Shown: positions 1 to 11,616 of the stretch, in pieces | Position numbering within the stretch: position 1 is the first letter of the stretch | How the letters are laid out: every line of letters starts with the position of its first letter | From: Oreohelix idahoensis | Lineage: Eukaryota; Mollusca; Gastropoda; Stylommatophora; Oreohelicidae | DNA length: 64,000 nt | Assembly (NCBI GenBank): GCA_024509875.1 | Contig: JAMPIV010012257.1 | Coordinates: 62,001-126,000, forward strand | Direction: 5' to 3' | Translations under genes and position numbers: made by a program | The notes under the pieces: model-generated | The model's database searches: none | What the model was told of the DNA's origin: nothing | Seen by the model: only the letters and a program-made list of their open reading frames with translations

Positions 1-2050
1 CTACCACCCTTTTGATCTCATTCAAAATTAATCTATATTATTATTATTAAGATGACTTCGTGTAGTGTCTAGGGTTATGAAGGTAGGGTGTAATGTGCAA
101 TAACCAACAAACATACAAACAAATAGTTTATTATTCACAACCACCAACAGTATTACAACAATAACATACAAACGACACTTTAAAAGGCTATCTTATTTAA
201 GACAGTGGTTGAAATTTGTGTAAATACAATTTTGTACAATTTATTATCCTGATTCTAATTTATTTTGAACCAGGACTGACAATCAAAAGTGAAATCAAAA
301 GAATCATTTACAACATTCCAATAACACAGTAGATCTTCTGTCCATACATACAATATTATTCTAATATAAGTGTGTAGTAGTATTCTTCTACTTTGAGGTA
401 ATACTGGTATTAAACTCTAGGTTGTTGGTTATAATCACTCCCTTTAAGTTATGTCTGTTTTCGTTTGTCACTTGTGGAAATATTAATACTAGGCACAGTT
501 TTCTTTAATATCACTTTCTAGTTCTTTTAGGTTCTTTTAAGTTGAGCTGCCAGGTGCCGAACAAGAACTTATCTTGGCAGGAGAATACAGGTAGAACGTT
601 TCCTCTGCTCGCTTGACAATCTTTTCCACCTTTTTGATAGGCAATGGCCACTAGCATGGGCTCGAAGTATACAGACAGAGTCCTGAATAGAGCAGTTCTC
701 AGGCGTTTGGTACTACATTAACGTCAGTACCCAGGACCCTGAAATGTGAAGGTTATGCATCCTTCTTTATACCTAGTATACTATACTATTCCACATTTAA
801 GTACAGGTACATTACAAACAAACGAAAAGGGTCATAGCTTTATACCAACCTATGCCACCATTATCTTTTGATGTGACAATGTACACCAGTATTCCTCTCC
901 CCTAATAGTTACAACGCCACTGCAATTCCAGCTGTCATCTTTTCCATATAATAGGATAGGTGTTATGCTCCTTGATGACAATCATACATATTTTCTTGTA
1001 GTTTTACACCTCTCTGACAATCTATCACATGGTGGATCAATCTCTAGGCTTTGCCTAATGGTTGCTACAGACCCACTCACTTACAGACATATATTATTAT
1101 TTCACATTCAATTTTTATTTTAGATACATGTTAATAAAGTCAATCTTACCACATTTATTCAATGAAATACACAGTGAACGATGACTGGCACACTTTCGAT
1201 CTGCCGCTCTGTCCAAGCTTTTGAGAAATATGGTTTTCACAGCACAAGTCTGATCTCATCGCTACTTGTCAAAATTTTGTTAGAAAATGGCGTCCCCACT
1301 AATGCTTTTTCCCCAATAGCAACTACTCTGGCCAATGATTATCCTTATTTCACTTGTAAACAAAGTCTTTCAAAAATACAATTCAATTTTCTACTACGTT
1401 ACTCAGGTGATATATGTTTAGTACGAGGTCGGCCAATAATATTTCGTCTCACTTCAAATTCCACCCAATTCCCTTCCTCGTACCATCTTAGCCTAGCGTT
1501 CACCTAATTTTTTCCCCAAAAATATGCGATCCAATCTAAGCAGATATGACTTGACCTGACAGTATCTATTATTCTCTATGTATTGTTTTATCAATATTTG
1601 ATTATTTAATCGACAATTTAGATAACTAACAACATATTCTTGGTCAGCAAGTCTTCAGGTACACGAATATACGATTTTTATGGGGCTATGTGGCTTGGTT
1701 CAAAATTCTATCTTTTTTCTGTGTTAGTTGTTTATTTTTAAACTACCTACGAGAGCTTATGTCATTCGCAATAAGAGCTAAGCGAGTTTCCATGACCGTA
1801 GTGTCCACATTTCTAACTTTTTCATCGTATTGGGGAAACCCGCCTAGGGCAAAGCGTGCAAGTCGGTTGTAGAGTTAGAACTAATTTGAGACGTGATTTG
1901 CGTGTGTTATCTAGCCTTGCCCCTCCTTTCCCCAAATGCAGTTAGGCAAATATTTCTTAGAACTAGGAAAAGTGGTTCGTTTATGTCAAGGACGAATTTG
2001 AAAAATAGGGTACCGTTTTGTTCGGCTTATGCGTTAGCAAATAATAAGCT
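1..2050 (-). mobile_element. Diverged LTR of the element 2 (Gmr1-like) family, cut by the window edge
   Basis: Blocks along this stretch match, in the same order and orientation, the 2350-bp LTRs of element 2 (25633-27982) and the LTR-like block at 42758-45146. Examples are the TGTCTAGGGT motif near 66, GAGGTAATACTGGT near 394, CTGCAATTCCAGC near 919, the CTGGCAC/CCGATCTGCC-type block near 1184 and AACATATTCTTGGT near 1631. Similarity fades after about 1700, so the right boundary is approximate. No partner LTR or internal region can be seen, so this is either a solo LTR or the end of an element lying to the left. Short reading frames here, such as 1181-1507, are not conserved in the other copies and are not called as genes. 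Confidence 0.55.
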
Positions 2051-2233
2051 GAAGGCGTAGGCGACAACTTACGATTCTCGCCGAAAATGTTTAGTACTAT
2101 CTTATCTTTGACTTTATGCACTATACTGTTATATTCTAATTTAGATATTGTATTTAGAAGCTCACCACATTATCTCCTGTCATATTATGTCTGAATGTAC
2201 CTTGATATCGCATTTTCATTCATGCTTTCATAA

Positions 2234-2395
2234 TCTGTCTGTAAATGCTATTTTTGTTTTTCTCAATATCTGTTATCAATCCAATTCTGCCCCTAGTGTC
2301 ATTGTCTGTCTGTAAATGCTATTCTTGTTTTTATCAATATCTGTTATCACTCCAATTCTGCCCCTAGTGTCATTGTCTGTCTGTACATGTCATTA
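2234..2395. repeat. 71-bp tandem repeat, two full units plus a partial third
   Basis: Two near-identical 71-bp units start at 2234 and 2305 with TCTGTCTGTAAATGC and end with CCCCTAGTGTCATTG. A third start at 2376 decays after about 20 bases. No coding potential. The flanking DNA (2051-2233 and 2396-2627) holds nothing I recognise. Confidence 0.85.
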
Positions 2396-2627
2396 ATCTC
2401 TTTCCCTGCCCATGCCATTGTCTTCCTGTTGCTGGTTTAATATTCAGTGTCTGTTGTAGTTTTCTTTTTGTCGCTGTTATCATTTTCATTGTCACCTGCT
2501 GCCGACAATCTATTTATGTCGCTGCAGGGATTCTTCCCCTGCAACTTCTGACATGTTCTTTCTCATCTTGCATCATTCAGCAGCTGCCACAACTATTATT
2601 ATCTTTACGCTAGCGTTAACGGTAAAG

Positions 2628-2855
2628 GCAGTCCCGTAGCAACTACTACCGTAGGGGGAGTGAAGTGTTGGAGAGTTCACTATAATAGGTCTCAGCTGTG
2701 TGCTATTAGAAGATGACTGGTTCCCTTTCTCGCTGTATAACCTTCCCTAACAAATGCAGAGTCAGGTACCTTTTTTACAGCTGGTTAGACTAGGGCATGA
2801 CGTTACCTGGTAACTTTACTTCGAGAAGTAAGCACTCAAACCGTTCTGCCACTGC
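2628..2855 (-). mobile_element. Degenerate SINE-A copy (tRNA-derived SINE)
   Basis: Same order of blocks as the intact SINE-A copy at 62172-62413: a CCGTA..GGGAGTGAAGTGTT..GAG..TTCAC tail block, a middle block with GACTGGTTCCC and CTCGCTGTATAACC, GCAGAGTCAGGTACC, then a decayed tRNA-like head near 2800-2855. The A and B boxes are too mutated to use alone; the call rests on similarity to the better copy. Confidence 0.55.
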
Positions 2856-3124
2856 ATTCGTATGTCAGTATTACCACAATGTCCACAATGTGAAAGACAG
2901 ACATAGAAGTTCTTGGAAATATATATTCCGTGTTGAACTAAGAAATGAACGTCAGAGAAAGTGGGAGAGACCCGGGATCATATTAGTTGGATAGCTTTAA
3001 CGCTTGTGTATCTTCTGAACGCAGTTTATTGTCCTCTGAGGGTGAGAAACGGGGGGAGGGGGGGCACAGATAGAAAAGGTCTTCTGCTCCATCAAACACG
3101 ACGTAATAGGGTACAATATAAGAT

Positions 3125-3215
3125 TGTGCATGAGGCTGGCAACTTCATCATGTGAAATGAATTATTATAGAAACTACCGCTGCAAGATTACATGAATCCT
3201 TCGATGTTGACTTCT
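3125..3215 (-). mobile_element. Fragment of dispersed repeat R1 (inverted)
   Basis: TGCATGAGGCTGGCAACTTCATCATGTGAAATGAAT resembles, in the opposite orientation, the GATGAGGTTGCCAG...CATG block shared by the R1 copies at 8775, 18740 and 63070. It is short and decayed, and the repeat class is unknown. Confidence 0.4.
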
Positions 3216-4098
3216 AGGGTACCAGCTTAAGTGGTGGGCCCAGAGGGAGCTAAATTGGAAATAATAACGATGGGATAAGTGTGACAGAGCAGTGTAAATA
3301 TATTACATGAATCCACACGTTTTTGCTTCCACGTGTTTTCCACCTTTGCCTGCTTATTAATATTCACGTCTCTTTAACGCAGAAGGCATGCGCTTCGATA
3401 TCTGTCGAACTCATATTTTAGCCATGCCTATTTTCTTTCTCTCTATGTCTTACAGACACTAGGAATGTTTACATACAAGACTTATTAACTAGTCCACGAC
3501 GGGACAGGTAAACAACTAGCGAGTAGAGCTGTTAACTGTATTATCACGCGTGCGATTGGGCATATCGTGGAATAGTGACAGATCAGACAATTAACTCGCG
3601 TAGAGAGAATGAATCGTCTAATGGTAGAACCAAGGGGCAATAAGTCAAATCGTACTTTCGGTAGTACAGTTGTCAGGGGGAATTAAGCGAATGCAAGAAA
3701 GGGGAGATAATCATAGTTCCCCCCCCCCCCCACATACGGTCGTTCGTGATCCCCACGGGCAGTAATCAGCTACAGTGGTGCGGACGAGATCAAAAGACAA
3801 TTCTCGCTAGCGAAGATTTATACGGTCGGCGAAAACGTGAAAATAAGCTTTGATTCAGGAATCGACCGCAGTTTTCCCCAAAAATACGGGCAAGGCGTGA
3901 TATCTCGCAAGAGCTAGCGAATTAAGACAGATTTCATATATATAGCCCAGCTTTTAAAATCATTTATCGAGTAGCCTCAGAATTTTCGGAACCATCTAGC
4001 TTCGAATTCTAGACCGTTGTACTAGTGGAATTACTTTAGATTTCGATGGAGATAGTTTAAAATTTCTGTGTTGCTGTAAATATTTATACTAGCATTTT
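3216..4098. other. Unassigned AT-rich sequence with a C homopolymer
   Basis: No reading frame resembling a known protein and no clear repeat structure. A run of about a dozen C residues lies at about 3720-3731. I see no RNA gene or promoter I could defend. Confidence 0.5.
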
Positions 4099-4256
4099 GA
4101 GTGATTTAATTGTTAAAGTCCGTCATTATAGTCACTAGGATTTTCTGTGTTGAGTGATTTAATTGTTAAGTCCGTCATTATAGTCACTAGGATTTTCTGT
4201 GTTGAGTGATTTAATTGTTAAGTCCGTCATTATATTTCACTAGGATTTTCTGTGTT
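4099..4256. repeat. 52/53-bp tandem repeat, three units
   Basis: Three consecutive units start GAGTGATTTAATTG at 4099, 4152 and 4204 and end in GGATTTTCTGTGTT. The first carries one extra A and the third a TTT in place of G near the middle. Non-coding. Confidence 0.9.
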
Positions 4257-4735
4257 TATTAAATTGCGTATTAAATAACTTATAGCTAAATTTTCCCGCT
4301 GTAATGTAAAATTTAATTACTCGCTAGCACCCAGATAAAAGAGATATTTTAATTGACTAGTAAATGCACTAGGCGATGTCGTACTGACGAAATATATATT
4401 TATCTCTAATCCATTATGTGTAATTTTGTAAATGACTAGGCTTAGTTCACGGTTTTTTTAACGATAAGATAATCTATACAGTTGTGGGTTCTATCGAATT
4501 TATAACCGAATGGATTATAATAAATTATACCGTTACGCGGGTTAGGATAGATACTGATATTGTGATTAAAAATTTTGTATTTTCTTCCAAAAAATTCAGT
4601 ACAGATCACAAAAACAAACCTACCAGCGGCCTTAATCTAAATCTGAGAAAATGGGTCTAAATCCAATAGACGCCAAATAAACATTCTTATGCAATTCGCG
4701 GGTCTTCAAGGTTGACCTGTTCGGCCCTCTTGTTT

Positions 4736-4738
<3 letters not shown>

Positions 4739-4778
<40 letters not shown>
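4739..4778. repeat. (AG)n microsatellite
   Basis: Twenty uninterrupted AG dinucleotides. They create a spurious Leu-Ser repeat frame on the minus strand. Confidence 0.97.
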
Positions 4779-6230
<1,452 letters not shown>

Positions 6231-6429
6231 TTAATTTAATTAATAAATTTTTTTTTAAAATTTCATTTTATTGTATTTTATTATAATGTTTGTTTAATGA
6301 AAAATACTTAATTTTGATTATGACTGCATACTGTAAACGTACGCTGTTATATTACCTTTATAAGGTTGCATACCTTCATATTAATGCTTTAAGTAACATG
6401 TGGGAATGAAAGGATATAATATGAAAGAT

Positions 6430-6521
6430 AAATGAGAGTGGAAGGGCAGAATGTTAGACGGGCCTGCGCGCCCAATTCTTAACCCTTCGAAAATAAAGTT
6501 TGTTCGTTCGTTCGTTCGTTC
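6430..6521 (+). mobile_element. Possible retroposon 3' end with a (TTCG)n tail
   Basis: A GC-richer stretch ends in AAATAAAGTT followed by about five TTCG-type tetranucleotides at 6502-6520. An AATAAA-like signal followed by a short simple-repeat tail is the usual look of a SINE or LINE 3' end. No head or target duplication was identified. Confidence 0.4.
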
Positions 6522-6761
6522 ACCTTGTGAAACAGTCATTTTTCTTTCTTGTTCACTCTCTCAGTTGTTGCAAGGATCTTTTCTCAGCTTAAGCTCTCTT
6601 GTGCAATCTTTACAGCAGACTAAATATAAAGACATCATCTTCAGTCGCTTCGTATTATCTTTTCCTTTTTCTTGAAATTCATTAACGTACTATTTAGATC
6701 CAATTAAAAATTCATGTATAAACATTTCAGGCGAAATCCTTTCTATTCTTAGCTAGTAGTT

Positions 6762-7250
6762 CCGTCTAAGCCACATCCTTGGTATTTCGTGGAAGGACAA
6801 AGTGACAAATGTCAAGGCCCTGTTACGTGCTAGCCTTCACAGCATGTACATGTATACACTGCCTGCACAGCGCAGACGGCTGGCCTGGTCATGTCCACCG
6901 CATGGAAGATGGTTGAATCCCCTAAGATATTTTTTACGGGCAACTGGTAGATGGCAAAAGAACAGTCGGGCGACCGCAGCTGAGGCTCACAGATTTGTGT
7001 GAGAGGGACATGAAGGCATTTGACATAAATCCAGCAACCTGGGATGGACGGCGCTGCCGATCGCACCAAGTGGCGATGCTCCCTACGGCGAGACCTCAGA
7101 TTGCGCGAAAGGAAGCTCTCAAAACAAGCAGAAAATACAAGAAAACGCCGAAAGGAACACTAGGCGAAAAAAAAAAAAAAACAGCTGAGGATTGTAACCT
7201 GAAGGGCGCATTCCCAAAGTCATGTATGATTGAAGTGGGCTTCTACTAGT
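6762..7250 (+). pseudogene. 3' relic of LINE-d (same family as 56310-57752)
   Basis: Broken frames encode the C-terminal tail of the reverse transcriptase ORF also seen at 56383-57730. Shared pieces are the ISWKDKVTNV-like block near 6787, the Arg-rich segment before a His-Val-arginine stretch and an Asp-Gly block (6880-6910), and the final CERDMKAFDINPATW block at 6995-7040. The 3' untranslated part (AGCTGAGGATTGTAACC, GGGCGCATTCCCAAAG) matches the LINE-d end as well. Several frameshifts and an A-run at 7167-7181 show it is dead; RT motifs are absent because only the tail survives. Confidence 0.75.
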
Positions 7251-7780
7251 AACTCCGTGTCAAAAAAGGATCATTTTGTCACTGTGACCCAAATACATTG
7301 ATTTGTCGGAAGCTATCGGTGCTGTCAACATTTTAAAAACGTTGTAGCATACAATATTTTATATACTAGTGTAAAAGCCCGTCATAAGACGGGAATTAAA
7401 TTCAAAAGCACCAATACCTTAAACGGCAATTTTACTTATTCAAAAGTATTACCCAAAAAAAAAATATATTTGTTTTACATCTGATGTTAAAAGTCTGAAC
7501 ATGACAGAAGAGCATCTTGATTTTCTGTTGTTTTAATCTGGTACTACCTAAATCATGGATCTCCGCATCTTCCTTACTCCAGTTCATGTACTGTTAATCA
7601 GTTGTGGTGTTGACTTCATTCCATAAAGTGTAATCAAACTGTTCATGCACACCGTCATTTGTGCATTCTTCTTTGGTAAGTGTTACTATTTTCGGGAGAG
7701 TACTTATAAGGGAAACAATACAATTAATGTCTAACATTCAACCAAAGTTGCATCCCTTAGCGTTGCGCACTGACAGAAAA
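7251..7780. other. Unassigned sequence
   Basis: AT-rich, with no recognised protein, repeat or RNA gene. Confidence 0.4.
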
Positions 7781-7861
7781 AGCTGGGATTTTATATATAG
7801 GATACTTTGCCAGCTTATTACTCGTGTTAGAAAGATGTAACCCAGCTTCGTTGGGCACGTA

Positions 7862-8300
7862 ATGGGCAGAAGAAAGCTGGAATCAATTGTAACAACAAGA
7901 AAGACTGAAAGAAAATTATATACAGGCAAACAAAAAAGAGATAATACTAGACGGTTTGACATAGTGGCATGGGACTCGCCAACAACAGAATTGATAAATA
8001 GTAATGATAACAAGAACGAGACAAGTGCCAGTGGAACAAGAGATAAGAAGAAGTCGCTGGAGATGGATAGGACATACTTTTTGATATCATTACAAGGCAG
8101 TCCTTATTCTGGAATCCCCAGTGTAAGAGAGGCAGAGGTAGACCCACAAAACACATGGAGAAGAGAACTGGAGACAGAAGTCAAAATGTTGAGGAAGGCG
8201 TGCAAAGAACGTGAGCTGATGGAACGTGACAGGAGGACTTGGCATGTGTTTGTTGAAGGCCTATGCTTCTTAGAGAATTAAAGGGTATTGATTGATTAAT
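7862..8300 (+). pseudogene. LINE-c 3' relic, copy 1
   Basis: The last ~60 residues of this frame (NTWRRELETEVKML..., then RRTWHVFVEGL near the end) match the C-terminus of the neighbouring copy at 8300-8735, and both are followed by TATTGATTGATT-type tails. The upstream part of the frame (7900-8010) is not RT; a similar sequence recurs at 10610-10695, so it belongs to another dispersed repeat or a rearranged piece. No RT catalytic motif is present. Confidence 0.65.
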
Positions 8301-8762
8301 TGAATGTCAAGTCAGTCCTACTGTATGGCTGTGAGAAATGGAGAACAACCAAAACAACAACCAAAAAGCTACAGACTTTTATAAACGGGCGCTTGCGTAG
8401 AATAGAAGGACTGAAATGGTATGACAAAGTCACAAATGTGGAATTGATTGACAAGAGCCAGACAAGTGCTAGAGGAACAAGAGTTGAGAAGAAGACGCTG
8501 GCGATGGATAGGACACACATTGAGGAGATCTATTGATAGCATAACAAGGCAGTCCTTGTTCTGGAATCCACAGGGAAAGAGAGGCAGAGGTAGACCAAAC
8601 AACACATGGAGAAGAGAATTGGATACAGAGGTGAAAATGATGAGGAAAACATGGACACAACTTGAGCGGGTGGCATATGACAGGAAGACTTGGCATGTGT
8701 TTGTTGAAGGCCTATGCTCCTCAGGGAGCTAAAAGGTATTGATTGATTGATTGATTGAATGA
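8300..8762 (+). pseudogene. LINE-c 3' relic, copy 2, with (TTGA)n tail
   Basis: Two overlapping frames (8300-8536 and 8448-8732) together give the end of a LINE ORF: VLLYGCEKW, KLQTFINGRLRRI, WYDKVTNVEL, then after a frameshift near 8520 RGRGRPNNTWRREL and TWHVFVEGLC, stopping just before a TTGATTGATTGATTGA tail at 8737-8756. The GRP and R-x-W-RREL pattern is the usual C-terminus of RTE-like LINE ORF2 proteins, and an ORF that runs straight into a simple-repeat tail fits that group. The RT core is missing because of 5' truncation, so it is inactive. Confidence 0.75.
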
Positions 8763-8774
8763 GGACAGAAAGTT

Positions 8775-9010
8775 GTGGAAAATTACGATCACCGACGCTG
8801 GTGGGAACAATACTTCATCATTTTCCGTTGCGTTCCTTGCGGTGCATGGTCCCTTGCAGGAAACCAACACCACGCATTCGCAAAATCTTACAGCGGATGG
8901 TTTTGTAGCACTCTTGTGTTTTACGTGATGAGGTTGCCAGGCTTAACCACACAACCACATATTAGTCACCTTGAATGACATGACCGAGGCAGCAGTATTC
9001 CCTTCTTTCT
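8775..9010 (+). mobile_element. Dispersed repeat R1, copy
   Basis: Shares GTGCATGG, CCTTGCAGGAA, CACGCATTCG, TTTTACGTGATGAGGTTGCCAG and CATATTAGTCACCTTG with copies at 18740-19035, 63070-63265 and 63780-63990. Non-coding; its class (SINE or MITE) is undecided. Confidence 0.6.
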
Positions 9011-9164
9011 TTGTCTCATCAGAGACCGCCGGCGCACTACACAAGGTCAGTGCCTATCAGTGCAATGTCTTTTGTTTTTACAACACTTCATGTATATTTT
9101 GGATGGGTTTGAAAAAAAATCGAAAAAAGGTGATTCGTCTTACGAGGACAAAAGACAAAGAAAA

Positions 9165-9197
9165 TAGTCTACGTTACGGCCACAAGGCCTTCGTCAG
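9165..9197 (-). ncRNA. Degenerate hammerhead ribozyme motif of the PLE terminal repeat
   Basis: Minus strand reads CTGACGA (9191-9197), then a stem AGGCC / GGCC with loop TTGT (9178-9190), then GTAAC and ACGT. Type I hammerheads of Penelope-like elements have CUGANGA, stem II, GAAAC. Here the GAAA box carries one substitution (GTAA), so activity is doubtful. Position downstream of a PLE endonuclease supports the call; core match and context are seen, function is inference. Confidence 0.55.
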
Positions 9198-9248
9198 GAA
9201 AGGAAAGAAAGTGAAGGCTAGATAGGACACATAAAAACTAAATAAAAT

Positions 9249-9273
9249 AAAAAAAAAAAAAAAAAAAAAAAAA
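9249..9273. repeat. Poly(A) homopolymer
   Basis: About 24 consecutive A residues on the + strand, within the 3' region of the PLE (poly-T in element orientation). Confidence 0.95.
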
Positions 9274-9581
9274 ATAAAAACTGGGTACTTCCCTGAAGGC
9301 AAGAACCGAAATTCTATCAAAATCGCTGTCTGTTTGTAAGCGCGTGGCTGAACAGAAGAATGACTTCCGCCGCCGGATGTACACAATGCATACTAAGAAA
9401 CTAAAAAACGAAACCGGAAAATAAACTACCCAACGTGATAAAAGTGGGGACTGGAAATAGAAGGGGACAGAATGAGTGGGAGATAAATAAATATGAAATA
9501 AAAAAATGTATATGGCATACAAATAGAAGAATAGGATAAGAGTGGAAAGAGTAAAATAGAGCAAGAGAGGAGAGGGTGACC

Positions 9582-9944
9582 TCAGACAAAGGTGTGAAAC
9601 GTGTTGAGACCGGCTGGTTTTAGACACCCCATGCGGTGGATAAGACGGTTCTCAAGCTGTTCTCGGCTGGCAGTGTCAGAGGAGCAGGATCGGATCGCTG
9701 TGACCTGGATGTCGATGGGACCATGGTGGTCAGGACCATTAAAGTGTATAGCAACTGGTGTGGACTTTTGCTGAGCGATGTCATTTAAGTGCTGGCTGAA
9801 TCTGTCCCCAAGTCGTTTGCCTGTTTGGCCAATATAAGTTTTGCAGCAACGTTTACATATGATCGTATAAATGACATTGCGCGATTCATGTATATTTTGT
9901 GAACTTACTGCCCGTATAAGAAAGACGGAATCTACTTTCTTCAT
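9582..9944 (-). pseudogene. GIY-YIG endonuclease domain of a Penelope-like element (fragment)
   Basis: The 120-residue frame contains NVIYTIICKRCCKTYIGQTG (about residues 22-41), which is the IY...YIG signature with a CxxC pair between the two halves, then KRLGDRFSQHL with the conserved Arg and His region, a PVAIHFN segment, and the downstream acidic stretch SREQLENRLIHRMG followed by GLN near the C-terminus. This is the arrangement of the GIY-YIG nuclease that PLEs carry after their RT. In the family it nicks target DNA for insertion. The first ~15 residues are the end of the linker. There is no RT upstream and the frame is open only here, so it is a fragment. The chosen start is a track artefact; the domain itself is clear. 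Confidence 0.85.
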
Positions 9945-10038
9945 ATCACTTTCTTTCCGCGTTATAAGAAGAAGAATTCTGGAATATACTGTGACAACAG
10001 GAGTGACTGAAGGAAAAAATATAAGTCACAATGTTTTA

Positions 10039-10531
10039 TAAATAACATTTTTGGGAAAAAGGGGGGTGGAGTAACTCAGAGGTATAGCGTTCGCCTCTAA
10101 TTCTAAAGTATTTCAGGTTCGCTCCCAGTACAGGGAATATAATTGATGGACATTTTTTTCAGAGCCCGTGGTTCCTAATGATGATCTCCTGGGTAGTGAG
10201 ATCGGATGCTTAGCCTTTTCGGATAAGGACGAAAACAAAAGGAGGTCCCGTTTGCAAGTTGCGCGCGTTAAAAAAATCCCTCGCCAGTTTGAAATTGTAA
10301 AGAGTTGGTCATACGGCCGCTTCCCTGGCAAAATTTAGAAATTACAAAACCTACCCACCACAAAAAATATCTGTAGAATGTTTGATTCTTGTAGTTCGTG
10401 CACTATGCTGAGATTTTCCTTGTGTAATCTAAGGGAGGAGATCGGAGTACTGATGGAGTTGTCCGTGTGCAATGAGGATGGTTCGTTAAAATCAAACCAA
10501 ACCAAACCAAAACAAAACTAAATAACATTTT
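10039..10531 (+). mobile_element. SINE-B: tRNA-derived SINE with 13-bp target-site duplication
   Basis: The body (10052-10518) is bounded by identical 13-bp copies of TAAATAACATTTT at 10039-10051 and 10519-10531. Near the left end TAACTCAGAGGTATAGCG (A box, 10072-10089) and GGTTCGCTCCC (B box, 10116-10126) form a tRNA-like Pol III promoter with normal spacing. The 3' end is an (AACCA)n-type tail at about 10493-10518. The middle contains GATGATCTCCTGGGTAGTG and other non-coding sequence. Mobilised by LINE machinery in trans, as for all SINEs (family knowledge). The clean TSD suggests a fairly recent insertion. Confidence 0.85.
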
Positions 10532-10605
10532 GCCTCGATTTGGCGACGCGCGTCCTGTTCAACCTAGGAACAGGGTCACACAAAAACCCGCCTACTCGGG
10601 TTATT

Positions 10606-10700
10606 CTGTATATAGAGGACAACAGAAAGAGATACTTTACAGTTTAACATCGTGACATGGGACACGTCAACTACAGGATTAATAAACAGCGCTGGAGGTA
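10606..10700 (+). repeat. Dispersed repeat fragment shared with 7900-8010
   Basis: AGAGATACTTTACAGTTTAACATCGTGACATGGGAC and the following AACTACAGGATTAATAAACAG parallel AGATAATACTAGACGGTTTGACATAGTGGCATGGGACTC and AACAACAGAATTGATAAATAG at 7938-7999. It implies an interspersed element of unknown class next to both. Confidence 0.5.
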
Positions 10701-10779
10701 GGAGCCCCTTTTATGTTCCGGGGGTCTCTGATGAGATGCATGGGAAAATAAGACTGCTGCTCCCTCAGGCATGTCGTAC

Positions 10780-11240
10780 GTGGCAATTAATGAGGTTGTG
10801 CATGGGGCTAGCAACCTCCCCTTGTAAACAAATTGTTACAGGGACCACACGCTGCAAGAGCATAGTATTACTTTGTGAGGTTTTTTTTGCAAGGGGTCCA
10901 GTTAATGTAGTGGCCTATGCTCCATTGACCAACGGGCTGATCACCCGTTTGCCAGACACTTCGATTACGGAAACAACGGCAAATGGGTTGATTTGCCATT
11001 GCCCTAAAGACGCCACTAGGCGTGATGGGAAACAATGGCAAAGAAAACCTATCTGCTGTTGCCCTAAGACGCCACTAGGCGTAATGGCCACTGACTGCTT
11101 TGACGGTCGGTGGCTAAGGACAGAAGAAGAAGAAGAAGATGCTCCATTGGGAGAAAACAAAGAAAACAATGATGACCGGGGGCATAAAATTGTGGAAAGA
11201 CATTATCACCGACGCCAGCGGAGACTGCAGTTGAAGAAGG
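10780..11240 (+). mobile_element. R1-like mosaic with duplicated GACGCCACTAGGCGT palindrome
   Basis: The motif CGCCACTAGGCG occurs at about 11011 and 11070, each after a GCCCTAA. A third copy of the same block lies at the end of the R1 repeat at about 18967. The block that follows (CACTGACTGCTTTGACGGTCGGTGGCTAAGGAC, then AGAAGAAGAAGAAG) is the R1 3' end. A GTGGAAAGACATTATCACCGACGC piece near 11195 matches 8776-8800. The open frame 10652-11287 crosses these repeats and is not a gene. Confidence 0.5.
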
Positions 11241-11429
11241 AGATACTTTGTGGATATTTATTTGCCATGCTGCTACGAAGTTTGTGAGTGTGTGTTTGTT
11301 CGTTCGATTTGTGTCTCCTTATCGCTGTTTCTAAATCCCTTTCGTGTTGACATCGACTGACAGAGATCACGCAACCTCATTAAAATAGACCTCTATTGGC
11401 GTCATAAAAAAAGTAACGTAAATGAACGA

Positions 11430-11608
11430 TCACAAATTCAGGTTTTATTCCATCATGATGTTTGATGTATATGTGCTTACCCGGACAGTATCGCTTCCCG
11501 TATCAGAGACCCTAATAATCACGGATGTGCGAGAATTTACATAGAAGTCATAAGGGGATTCATTGCCTCAATATTATTTTTAAATACATCATAATTCGTA
11601 CGGAAACA
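11430..11608 (+). repeat. Left member of a diverged repeat pair flanking a LINE
   Basis: Resembles 13120-13290 through ATCAGA..CCTAATAATCA, TGTG..AGAAAT..ACATA.AAGTCA and AATATTATTTT.AA..CATCATA. The LINE at 11615-13100 lies between the two, so they may be tandem copies of an older repeat split by the LINE. Confidence 0.5.
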
Positions 11609-11616
11609 AGGGTTGA

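Larger units (their letters stand above)
9099..9960 (-). mobile_element. 3' part of a Penelope-like element (PLE)
   Basis: On the minus strand the GIY-YIG endonuclease domain (9582-9944) is followed by a 3' region with a T/A homopolymer (9249-9273 as A on the + strand), a degenerate hammerhead ribozyme motif (9165-9197) and a terminal segment (9099-9151) that recurs at 56263-56313. Domain order (EN last, then a ribozyme-bearing terminal repeat) is that of Penelope-like retroelements. The reverse transcriptase part is not present upstream, so the copy is truncated. Confidence 0.75.

Noticed and set aside
9582..9944. Cellular SLX1-type GIY-YIG nuclease
   Set aside because: No PHD/RING finger; the CKRC between the IY and YIG halves and the ribozyme-bearing 3' region fit a Penelope-like element.
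10072..10126. Functional tRNA gene on the + strand
   Set aside because: Same reason: head of SINE-B with a 13-bp TSD and a simple-repeat tail.
10652..11287. 211-residue ORF
   Set aside because: Runs across R1-like repeats and the CGCCACTAGGCG duplications; no protein similarity.
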